The translations under genes were made by a program, and so were the position numbers. The notes under the pieces were generated by a model. It did no database searches. It was not told the DNA's origin and saw nothing but the letters and a program-made list of their open reading frames with translations. DNA of 5,465 nucleotides from DASVBJ01 sp036375895 (GTDB lineage: Bacteria > Actinomycetota > Actinomycetes > JACCUZ01), in NCBI GenBank assembly GCA_036375895.1, contig DASVBJ010000392.1, positions 1 to 5,465 on the forward strand. Direction: 5' to 3'. Shown here in pieces: positions 1 through 5,465 of the stretch; position 1 is the first letter of the stretch; every line of letters starts with the position of its first letter.

Positions 1-1
1 T

Positions 2-175
2 CAGCCGAGCGGCAGCGAGGGTGCCCCGACCACCGGCACCACGGCCGTCGAAGGCGGCGACCAGCGTCCGGCCGGCGACGACGCCCCGCGGCGACGTCGT
101 CGTGGTGGGCGCAGCCGCAACCGCACCCGCGGTGGCGCGGCAACCACCTCCCCCGCAGCCGAGACCACCGACTGA
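2..175 (+). CDS. C-terminal tail of an Arg/Gly-rich protein, possibly a DEAD/DEAH-box RNA helicase (5' end outside window)
   Basis: This is the last 57 codons of a gene entering from the left edge, ending at TGA 173-175. The tail is low complexity: a Gly/Ala/Pro/Thr-rich part, then a run of five arginines (tail residues 30-34), the basic stretch GGRSRNRTRGG (35-45), and a Thr/Ala-rich end. Frame choice rests on G/C at about 46 of 57 third codon positions and on a composition that makes sense as a protein. Basic RG-type tails of this kind are common at the C-terminus of actinobacterial DEAD/DEAH-box RNA helicases, where they bind RNA; RNase E-like proteins have comparable tails. No catalytic domain is in the window, so the family is an inference. 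The stop codon lies inside the left inverted repeat of the downstream insertion sequence, so the natural 3' end may have been altered. The gene converges on the operon at the right. Confidence 0.55.
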   Translation, partial: QPSGSEGAPTTGTTAVEGGDQRPAGDDAPRRRRRGGRSRNRTRGGAATTSPAAETTD

Positions 176-239
176 CCACCTCGCGAGCGACCTTCTGGTG
201 CGACACGCCGGCTCGGGTTCAAGGGGTCGTTGCAACACC
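169..239 (+). repeat. Left inverted repeat of the IS30-family element
   Basis: This pairs with 1430-1500 in reverse complement. Mismatches are at 178, 196, 212, 213, 214, 217, 224 and 231 only, and similarity stops abruptly outside 169/1500. It contains the stop codon of the upstream gene (173-175) and the 8-bp palindrome CTCGCGAG (180-187). Its inner end, CAACACC (233-239), is also the 5' arm of a hairpin upstream of the transposase start. Confidence 0.85.
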
Positions 240-259
240 CCGACCGAGTCGAGGTGTTG
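233..259 (+). promoter_or_regulatory. Hairpin overlapping the transposase ribosome binding site
   Basis: CAACACC (233-239) is perfectly complementary to GGTGTTG (253-259). Inside it, CGAC (241-244) can pair with GTCG (248-251), leaving a 3-nt loop and one C/A mismatch. The Shine-Dalgarno-like GAGG (251-254) lies in the 3' arm, 8 nt before the ATG at 263. In a transcript reading in from the left the hairpin would hide this site. Several insertion sequences (IS10 and IS50 are the classic cases) use such structures to stop neighbouring promoters from driving transposase. That use here is inferred. Confidence 0.5.
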
Positions 260-262
260 TTC

Positions 263-1450
263 ATGGGCCGTCCGGAGCTGCCCCGAGCGTTTCAGCGCCG
301 GTTCTGGCAGTTGATCAGGCAGGGCGCCGGCACCGAGGTGGCCAGCGGCGGCGCCGGAGTGTCGACCAACACCGGGGAGCGGTGGTTCCGTGACGCTGGC
401 GGGATGGTGCCTGCCTGCGCGGCCGAACCGGGTGGCCGCTTTCTGTCGCTGGCCGAGCGGGAGGAGATCGCGCTCGGCCTGGCCGCGGGGCTCAGCGCCC
501 GGGCGATCGCGGCCCGGCTGGGTCGCGCGCCGTCCACGGTCACCCGGGAGGTGGCCCGCAACCGGGCCCGCAAGCACCCGGGCGGGTATCGGGCGGTGCT
601 GGCCCAGACCAAGGCCGAGGCCCGGGCCCGGCGGCCGCGCTGGTCCAAGCTGGCCCGGCAACCGCGGCTGCACCGGGAGGTGCAGGCTGGGCTGAACAAG
701 CGTTGGAGTCCGGAGCAGATCAGCCGCCGGCTGGTCGAGGACTTCCCCGACGACCCGGAGATGCGGGTGTCCCACGAGGCGATCTACCAGGCGCTCTACG
801 TGCAGGGCCGGGGCGCGTTGCGCCGGGAGCTGACCCGGTGTCTGCGCACCGGGCGGGCGCTGCGCAAACCGCGCCGGCGCACCGACCGGCGCACCGAGCG
901 GATCAAGGACAAGGTGATGATCTCCGAACGGCCCGCCGAGGCCGCCGACCGGGCCGTGCCCGGGCACTGGGAAGGCGACCTGATCCTCGGCGCGCGCAAC
1001 GCCTCGGCGATCGGCACCCTGGTCGAGCGGCAGACCCGGTTCGTGATGCTGCTGCACCTGCCCGCCGGCTACGGCGCCGAGGCGGTCCGCGACGCCATCA
1101 CCACCACGATCACCACCCTGCCCGCCCAACTGCGCCGGTCCCTGACCTGGGACCAGGGCATCGAGATGGCCCGCCACCTGGAGATCACGATCCGCGCCGG
1201 GCTGCCCGTCTACTTCTGCGACCCGGCCAGTCCCTGGCAGCGCGGCTCCAACGAGAACACCAACGGACTGCTCCGCCAGTACTACCCCAAGGGAACCGAC
1301 CTGACCGCGCACACCGCCGCGGACCTGGCCACGGTCGCCGCCGAGCTCAACGGCCGACCCCGCAAGACCCTCGGCTGGCGAACACCCGCCGAGGCCCTCA
1401 CCGCGCTACTCTCCCAAGATCCACATACCGGTGTTGCGACGACCACTTGA
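263..1450 (+). CDS. IS30-family DDE transposase
   Basis: This is a 395-residue transposase that cuts and joins the ends of the element. The N-terminus has a basic segment (about 9-45) that may be a first helix-turn-helix. The typical IS30 helix-turn-helix follows at about 61-100 (LSLAEREEIALGLA, then ARLGRAPSTVTREVARN). The central part has the usual WSPEQIS (148-154) and SHEAIY (170-175) motifs. The DDE core is complete: D239 in HWEGDLI, D297 in LTWDQG, and E331 in NENTNGLLRQY, with 33 residues between the second D and E as expected for IS30. ATG 263 is chosen because GAGG (251-254) precedes it by 8 nt; an in-frame TTG at 230 would add 11 residues but lies in the inverted repeat with no ribosome site. 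The last codons and the TGA (1448-1450) lie inside the right inverted repeat. No frameshift or internal stop is seen, so the gene looks functional. Confidence 0.95.
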   Translation: MGRPELPRAFQRRFWQLIRQGAGTEVASGGAGVSTNTGERWFRDAGGMVPACAAEPGGRFLSLAEREEIALGLAAGLSARAIAARLGRAPSTVTREVARNRARKHPGGYRAVLAQTKAEARARRPRWSKLARQPRLHREVQAGLNKRWSPEQISRRLVEDFPDDPEMRVSHEAIYQALYVQGRGALRRELTRCLRTGRALRKPRRRTDRRTERIKDKVMISERPAEAADRAVPGHWEGDLILGARNASAIGTLVERQTRFVMLLHLPAGYGAEAVRDAITTTITTLPAQLRRSLTWDQGIEMARHLEITIRAGLPVYFCDPASPWQRGSNENTNGLLRQYYPKGTDLTAHTAADLATVAAELNGRPRKTLGWRTPAEALTALLSQDPHTGVATTT

Positions 1451-1500
1451 ATCCACCCCGGCGTGTCGCACCCGAAGGTCGCTCGCGAGGCGGTCAGTCG
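1430..1500 (-). repeat. Right inverted repeat of the IS30-family element
   Basis: This is the reverse complement of 169-239 at 63 of 71 positions. It covers the last codons and stop of the transposase (up to 1450), the short gap after it, and, at its outer end, the last two codons and the stop (1494-1496) of the minus-strand metallo-hydrolase gene. It is therefore coding at both edges. The GGTGTTG at 1430-1436 is a second copy of the heptamer at 253-259. Confidence 0.85.
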
Positions 1501-2906
1501 ATGCGGACGCGTTCCCCGTCGCGGGCGACGACCGCGAGCCAGTGCAGCTCGGAGCGCACCCGGTCGGCCAGGGCCCGCGCCGAGTCGGGCTCCCCGTGCA
1601 CGACGTAGCAGGCGTCCGGCGTGGCCGGCTCCGAGTGCAGCCAGGCCATGAGCTCGTCGGCGTCGGCGTGCACGGAGAAGTCGGTGACCTCGACGACCTC
1701 GGCGCGCACCGGCACGTAGCGCCCGAGCATCTTCAGCTGGCGGGCCCCGTCGAGCAGGTCCCGGCCGCGGGTGCCGACGGCCTGGAAGCCCACCAGCACG
1801 ACGGTGTTTCGCGGGTCGGGCAGCGCCGCCGCGAGGTGGTGCACCACCCGGCCGCCGGATGCCATGCCCGACGCCGAGACGATCACGCTCGGGACGGACG
1901 GCTCGTTGGCGGCCCGTGACTCCTCCACGGTGTGCAGCAGGCTGAGCCGGCCGGGGTCGAACGGGTTGTCGTCGCCGCCGATCGTCTCCCGCATCCCGGC
2001 GCCGCCCTCGATCAGCGCCCGGCGGTAGATCTCCAGCGCGCTCATCGCCATCGGGCTGTCGACCAGGACCGGCACGTCCGGGATCTGGCCGGCGCGGCGC
2101 AGCCGGCGCAGCTCGAGCAGCACCACCGCGGTGCGGTCGATCGCGAAGGCCGGGATCACGACGTCGCCACCTCGGGCCACCGTGCGGCGGATCGCCGAGG
2201 CGAGCCGGTCGGGGTTCGGCGGTGGGTGCCTCCGGTCGCCGTACGTCGACTCGACGACGAGCACGTCGCAGGGCACCGGCGGCGCCGGCGGCGCGAACAG
2301 CGGATGGTTGCGGCGACCGAGGTCGCCGCTGAACAGCACCGTCCGCCCGCCCACTCCGAGCTCGACGGTCGCCGAGCCGAGGATGTGCCCGGCCGGGTGG
2401 AACGTGACCGTGAACCCGGGGGCGGGCGGCACCGGCCGGCCGTAGGGCACCCCGCGGAGCAGCCGGACGGCCACCTCGGCGTCGGCGGTGTCGTAGAGCG
2501 CCATCGGCGGCCGGTGCTTGGAGAAACCCTTCTCCCGCGCGTAGGCCGCGTCCTCCTCCTGCAGGTGGGCGCTGTCCCGCAGCACCACCGGCACCAGCTC
2601 GGCGGTGTCCTCGGTGGCGAAGACGGGCCCCTCGAACCCATGCTTGGCGAGCGCGGGGAGGTAGCCGCAGTGGTCGAGGTGGGCGTGGGTCAGCACGACG
2701 GCGTCGATCGTCGCCGGGTCGACCGGGAAGTCCTCCCAGTTGCGCCGGCGCCAGTCGCGTGGACCCTGGAACAGCCCGCAGTCGACCAGCACCCGGTGCG
2801 CACCGCACTCGACCAGGAAGCGGCTGCCCGTCACCCCGCCGGCTGCGCCGTGGAAGCTGAGGATGGGCGTGGCGGGGCCCTCGTCCCGCCCCGGAGCCTC
2901 GCTCAC
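1494..2906 (-). CDS. MBL-fold/beta-CASP metallo-hydrolase, RNA-processing type
   Basis: This is a 470-residue, probably cytoplasmic, zinc-dependent hydrolase of the CPSF/TTHA0252-like group, whose characterised members cleave RNA. Visible in order: HAHLDH (74-79), the main zinc motif; the HPAGHILGS motif (170-178) with a further zinc ligand at H174; SGDLGR (193-198) with D195; ESTYGDR (219-225), opening the beta-CASP domain; the PAFA segment (252-255); SASGM plus GGR (344-353); GFQAxGTxGR (373-382); and the C-terminal RMMBL part with DFSVHAD (409-415) and VHGEP (436-440), H437 being a likely final ligand. All key residues are present and the length is normal. The GTG start overlaps the acetate kinase stop as GTGA (2903-2906), with GAGAGG 10 nt upstream. 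The protein ends GERVRID, a natural-looking end, yet its stop lies in the insertion sequence's inverted repeat. RNA as substrate is inferred from the family, and its role beside phosphoketolase is unknown. Confidence 0.9.
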   Translation of the reverse strand: MSEAPGRDEGPATPILSFHGAAGGVTGSRFLVECGAHRVLVDCGLFQGPRDWRRRNWEDFPVDPATIDAVVLTHAHLDHCGYLPALAKHGFEGPVFATEDTAELVPVVLRDSAHLQEEDAAYAREKGFSKHRPPMALYDTADAEVAVRLLRGVPYGRPVPPAPGFTVTFHPAGHILGSATVELGVGGRTVLFSGDLGRRNHPLFAPPAPPVPCDVLVVESTYGDRRHPPPNPDRLASAIRRTVARGGDVVIPAFAIDRTAVVLLELRRLRRAGQIPDVPVLVDSPMAMSALEIYRRALIEGGAGMRETIGGDDNPFDPGRLSLLHTVEESRAANEPSVPSVIVSASGMASGGRVVHHLAAALPDPRNTVVLVGFQAVGTRGRDLLDGARQLKMLGRYVPVRAEVVEVTDFSVHADADELMAWLHSEPATPDACYVVHGEPDSARALADRVRSELHWLAVVARDGERVRID

Positions 2907-3988
2907 CGTCCCAGCGCCTCTCGGACCCCGCGGGCGATCTCGACGTCCTCCCGGGCGCCGACGACGAGGGTGCGGGCGGGCGCTCCGGCCCCGCTCACGT
3001 CGGTGTCGCCGCGCGGGTCGGCGTTGGCGGCCGGGTCGATCTGTACGCCGAGGAAGGCGAGCCGGTCGACGGCCCGGGCCCGGACCTCCGCCGACCGCTC
3101 GCCCACGCCGCCGGTGAAGACCAGCACGTCGAGCCCGCCGAGCGTCGCCGCCATGGCCGCCACCCCGGCGACCAGCCGGTGCAGGTAGACGCCCAGTGCC
3201 AGGACGGCCTGCGGCTCGCGGTCGGCCGCCCGCCCGAGGACCTCCTGCATGTCCTTGGTGCCGGCCAGCCCGAGCAGCCCGGAGTGAGCCTCCAGCGCGT
3301 CGGACACCTGGTCGACGGACAGCCCCGCCTCCCGCTGCAGCCAGAGCAGCAGGCCGGGGTCGACACTGCCGGACCGGGTGGCCATGACGATGCCGTCCAG
3401 GGGCGTGAACCCCATCGTGGTGTCCAGGGACCGGCCGCCCCGCACCGCCGACAGGGACGCGCCGGAGCCGAGGTGCGCCACCACGATCCGTGCGTCGGCG
3501 CGCCCGTCCATCTCCACGGCCCGCCGGGACGCGTAGGCGTGCGAGAGACCGTGGAAGCCGTAGCGGCGCACCCCGAAGCGGTCGCGCCACTCCTGCGGCA
3601 CCGGGTAGGTCGCGGCCTCGTCCGGAAGCCGGGCGTGGAACGCGGTGTCGAAGCAGGCCACGGCCGGCAGGTCGGGCAGCGCGGCGCGCACCGCGGCCAT
3701 GGCGTCGAGCGCCGCGGGCTGGTGCAGGGGCGCCATCCGGGACAGCGAGCGCAGCTCGTCACGGACCTTGTCGTCGACGACCACGGGCGTGACGTACGCC
3801 GTGCCGCCGTGGACGACGCGGTGCCCGGTGGCGTCAACCGGCCCCGTCTCGCCGAGCAGCCCCTCCACGGTGGCCCGTACGTCGTCGTCGGCGCCCACGT
3901 CCCGCGCCCCCAGCACCGCGTCATCGGGGTCGAGGACGCGCAGCTTCATGCTGCTCGACCCCGCGTTGACGGTGAGGACCGTGGTCAC
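2903..3988 (-). CDS. ackA: Acetate kinase, compact form
   Basis: This 361-residue cytoplasmic kinase makes acetate and ATP from acetyl phosphate and ADP, the second step after phosphoketolase. Motifs: NAGSSSMK (8-15) at the N-terminus, HRVVHGG (56-62), FDTAFH (113-118), YGFHGLSH (143-150), HLGSGASLSA (172-181), TRSGSVDP (204-211), FTGGVGER (291-298) and REDVEIAR (346-353). Residues N8, K15, R57, D114, H146, H172, R205 and E347 match the catalytic set known from the Methanosarcina enzyme, so activity is expected. The protein is about 40 residues shorter than the usual 400, nearly all of it between the first motif and HRVVHGG. The GTG start is chosen because it places NAGSSS at residue 8 and overlaps the phosphoketolase stop as GTGA (3985-3988). 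No good ribosome site precedes it, so coupling to the upstream gene is likely. Propionate kinase activity cannot be excluded. Confidence 0.95.
   Translation of the reverse strand: MTTVLTVNAGSSSMKLRVLDPDDAVLGARDVGADDDVRATVEGLLGETGPVDATGHRVVHGGTAYVTPVVVDDKVRDELRSLSRMAPLHQPAALDAMAAVRAALPDLPAVACFDTAFHARLPDEAATYPVPQEWRDRFGVRRYGFHGLSHAYASRRAVEMDGRADARIVVAHLGSGASLSAVRGGRSLDTTMGFTPLDGIVMATRSGSVDPGLLLWLQREAGLSVDQVSDALEAHSGLLGLAGTKDMQEVLGRAADREPQAVLALGVYLHRLVAGVAAMAATLGGLDVLVFTGGVGERSAEVRARAVDRLAFLGVQIDPAANADPRGDTDVSGAGAPARTLVVGAREDVEIARGVREALGR
2917..2922 (-). promoter_or_regulatory. Ribosome binding site for the metallo-hydrolase gene
   Basis: GAGAGG on the minus strand lies 10 nt before the GTG at 2906, inside the end of the acetate kinase gene. 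It supports the GTG that overlaps the upstream stop codon as the true start. Confidence 0.5.
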
Positions 3989-5465
3989 GAGGCGGGCCAG
4001 GCCCAGTCGGTGATGTCGGCGGGGTCCTCGCCGTGCGCCCTCGTGTAGGCGCGGTGCCGCTGCCGCTCGTCCATCATCTGCTGGCGCAGGCGCGCCGCGC
4101 GGGTGCCGAGGCCCGGCACCCGGTCGATGACATCCATCACGAGGTGGAACCGGTCGAGGTCGTTGAGCATGACCATGTCGAACGGCGTCGTGGTCGTGCC
4201 CTCCTCCTTGTAGCCGCGCACGTGCAGGTTGTCGTGGTTGGTGTGCCGGTAGGTCAGCCGGTGGATCAGCCACGGGTAGCCGTGGTAGGCGAAGATGATC
4301 GGGCGGTCCTTCGTGAAGATCGTGTCGAACTGGCTGCGGGTCAGCCCGTGCGGGTGCTCTTCCGACGGCTGCAGCCGCATCAGGTCGACCACGTTGACGA
4401 CCCGCACCTTCAGGTCGGGCAGGTGGCGGCGCAGCAGGTCGACCGCGGCCAGCGTCTCCAGCGTCGGAACGTCGCCTGCGCAGGCCATCACCACGTCCGG
4501 CTCGCCGTCGTCGTCGGAGCTCGCCCACTCGAGGATCCCGAGGCCGCGCGCGCAGTGCAGCTCGGCCTCCTCGACCGACATGAGGTCGAGCGTCGGGTTC
4601 TTGCCGGCCACGATGACGTTGACGTAGTCGCGGCTGCGCAGGCAGTGGTCGGCGACCGACAGCAGGGTGTTGGTGTCCGGCGGCAGGTAGACCCGGATGA
4701 TCTCGGACTTCTTGTTGACCACGTGGTCGATGAAGCCCGGGTCCTGGTGCGAGAAGCCGTTGTGGTCCTGGCGCCAGACGTGCGAGCTGAGCAGGTAGTT
4801 GAGCGAGGCGATGGGGCGCCGCCACGGGATCTGCCGGGTCACCTTCAACCACTTGGCGTGCTGGTTGAACATCGCGTCGACGATGTGGATGAAGGCCTCG
4901 TAGCAGGTGAACACGCCGTGGCGCCCGGTGAGCAGATACCCCTCGAGCAGACCCTGGCACATGTGCTCCGAAAGCACCTCGATCACGCGTCCGTTGCGGT
5001 CGAGCCGCTCGTCGAACTCGCCGATCTCGGCCTGCCAGTCGCGACCGGTGACGTCGAGGATGTCCTGCAACCGGTTGCTCGCCAGTTCGTCGGGCGCGAA
5101 GGTCAGGAAATTGGACGGGTTGCGGCGAACGACCTCGGCCAGCCACCTTCCGAGCACCCGGGTGGGTTCGTGCGCCGAGCCGCCCGGCGCGGCGACGTCG
5201 ACGGCGAAGTCGGCCCACGCCGGCAGCTCGAGGTCGCGCAACACCTCGCCGCCGTTGGTGATCGGATTCGCACTCATGCGGCGCACGCCCTCGGGCACCA
5301 GGTCGAGCAGCTGTTGCACCGGCACGCCCTGCTCGTCGAACAACTCGTCGGGACGATACGAGCGCAGCCACTGCTCGAGTACTGCGCGGTGACCGTCGTC
5401 GTCATGCGCACCAGGCAGCGGTACCTGGTGCGCCCGGAACGTGCCTTCGACCTGGTTGCCGTCGA
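3985..5465 (-). CDS. xfp: Phosphoketolase, C-terminal 492 residues (N-terminus outside window)
   Basis: This thiamine-diphosphate enzyme splits xylulose-5-P (and in dual-specific forms fructose-6-P) with phosphate into acetyl phosphate and glyceraldehyde-3-P or erythrose-4-P. The reading frame is open to the right edge. The part before the first in-frame TTG (5343) is clearly coding, with EGTFRAHQVPL and LEQWLRSYRPDELFDE, so the gene continues outside and some 300 N-terminal residues, including most of the cofactor domain, are missing here. Family landmarks in the visible part: NFLTFAPDE (118-126), LSEH then LEGYLLTGRHG (164-183), SHQDPGFIDHV (238-248), VNKKSEIIRVYLPPD (249-263), CAGDVPTLETLA (328-339), HGYPWLIHRLTYR (394-406) and the Thr-rich GYKEEGTTTTPFD (417-429). 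The segment between SEH and LEGY reads MCQGL. No truncation or frameshift is seen. It is the first visible gene of the operon. Substrate preference cannot be read from this half. Confidence 0.97.
   Translation of the reverse strand, partial: DGNQVEGTFRAHQVPLPGAHDDDGHRAVLEQWLRSYRPDELFDEQGVPVQQLLDLVPEGVRRMSANPITNGGEVLRDLELPAWADFAVDVAAPGGSAHEPTRVLGRWLAEVVRRNPSNFLTFAPDELASNRLQDILDVTGRDWQAEIGEFDERLDRNGRVIEVLSEHMCQGLLEGYLLTGRHGVFTCYEAFIHIVDAMFNQHAKWLKVTRQIPWRRPIASLNYLLSSHVWRQDHNGFSHQDPGFIDHVVNKKSEIIRVYLPPDTNTLLSVADHCLRSRDYVNVIVAGKNPTLDLMSVEEAELHCARGLGILEWASSDDDGEPDVVMACAGDVPTLETLAAVDLLRRHLPDLKVRVVNVVDLMRLQPSEEHPHGLTRSQFDTIFTKDRPIIFAYHGYPWLIHRLTYRHTNHDNLHVRGYKEEGTTTTPFDMVMLNDLDRFHLVMDVIDRVPGLGTRAARLRQQMMDERQRHRAYTRAHGEDPADITDWAWPAS
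5406..5433. repeat. Perfect 10-bp inverted repeat inside the phosphoketolase gene
   Basis: GCGCACCAGG (5406-5415) and CCTGGTGCGC (5424-5433) are exact reverse complements separated by 8 bp. One arm encodes part of the conserved RAHQV motif; the other lies in a variable loop of the protein. It could form a stable hairpin in the mRNA. No function is known. Confidence 0.6.

Larger units (their letters stand above)
169..1500 (+). mobile_element. IS30-family insertion sequence with long inverted repeats
   Basis: A single IS30-type transposase gene is bracketed by inverted repeats at 169-239 and 1430-1500 (71 bp, 63 matching positions). Overall length, about 1.3 kb, is normal for IS30. The element occupies the junction between two convergent genes and breaks no recognisable domain. 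The exact ends are uncertain. The repeat is bipartite: an inner block (218-239 with 1430-1451) and an outer block (169-211 with 1458-1500), separated by a 6-bp mismatched core (four of six positions differ). If the termini are 171 and 1498, the flanking dinucleotide is CG on both sides, which would fit the 2-3 bp duplication of this family; but CG is self-complementary, so this is weak evidence. Alternatively only the inner block is the element's end and the outer block is a palindromic target. Confidence 0.8.

Noticed and set aside
76..102. Inverted repeat CGACGACG / CGTCGTCG in the tail of the first gene
   Set aside because: It falls where GAC and CGT codon runs meet (Asp pair and Arg run); codon repetition alone explains it.
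1..264. Open frames on the minus strand at 1-264 and in another plus frame at 21-314
   Set aside because: Both are low-complexity Arg/Pro-rich translations that arise from GC-rich sequence; the plus-strand frame ending at 175 has better third-position G/C and a recognisable basic tail.
874..897. Two perfect tandem copies of the 12-mer CCGGCGCACCGA
   Set aside because: It encodes the repeated basic residues RRTD/RRTE in the transposase linker; two short copies in GC-rich coding sequence need no special explanation.
703..1608. Plus-strand frame of 301 codons inside the transposase, a possible frameshift product
   Set aside because: The translation is low complexity, and the transposase frame is intact without any need for frameshifting; no slippery A-rich site was seen.
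1282..2808. Long minus-strand open frame of 508 codons overlapping the metallo-hydrolase
   Set aside because: The translation is Arg/Gly/Pro-rich with no domain, and it runs in another frame over a gene with complete MBL and beta-CASP motifs and into the transposase.
1932..3188. Plus-strand open frame of 418 codons opposite the metallo-hydrolase and acetate kinase
   Set aside because: It is the antisense shadow of two well-supported genes, with compositional bias and no recognisable motif.
5341..5343. TTG as the start of the phosphoketolase gene
   Set aside because: The 41 codons upstream to the window edge are in frame and encode conserved phosphoketolase residues, so this is an internal leucine of a gene cut by the window edge.

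Overview
The window comes from a very GC-rich bacterium. Third codon positions are almost always G or C, GTG starts are used, stops are TGA, and genes overlap by 4 nt. This pattern, with the protein families present, points to an actinobacterium; a Frankia/Geodermatophilus-like or other high-GC soil lineage is plausible, but no species can be named from the sequence alone.

Layout. Positions 2-175 (+) hold the last 57 codons of a gene that begins outside the window. Its tail is low-complexity and rich in Arg/Gly, of the kind found at the end of actinobacterial DEAD/DEAH-box RNA helicases. Next comes an IS30-family insertion sequence, about 169-1500, with one apparently intact DDE transposase on the + strand (263-1450). 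It is flanked by unusually long inverted repeats of 71 bp with 63 matches. From 1494 to the right edge, on the - strand, lies a tightly packed operon read right to left: a phosphoketolase (C-terminal 492 residues; the N-terminus is outside the window), a compact acetate kinase, and a metallo-beta-lactamase-fold/beta-CASP protein of the RNA-processing type. Each downstream gene overlaps the one before it by a GTGA tetranucleotide, so the three are probably translationally coupled.

How the genes work together. Phosphoketolase cleaves xylulose-5-P and/or fructose-6-P with phosphate to give acetyl phosphate. Acetate kinase then transfers that phosphate to ADP, giving acetate and ATP. Together they form a phosphoketolase bypass. 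The role of the third protein is not evident from the pathway; its motifs match the CPSF/TTHA0252-like family of zinc-dependent RNA nucleases.

The most unusual part is the insertion sequence's position. It sits exactly between two convergent genes, and the mirror-image ends of the inverted repeat contain the stop codons of both neighbours in the same GAC-TGA-CC context. Either the element or its palindromic target defines both gene ends. No stretch over 300 bases is without a gene; the short non-coding pieces (176-262 and 1451-1493) are the ends of the element.
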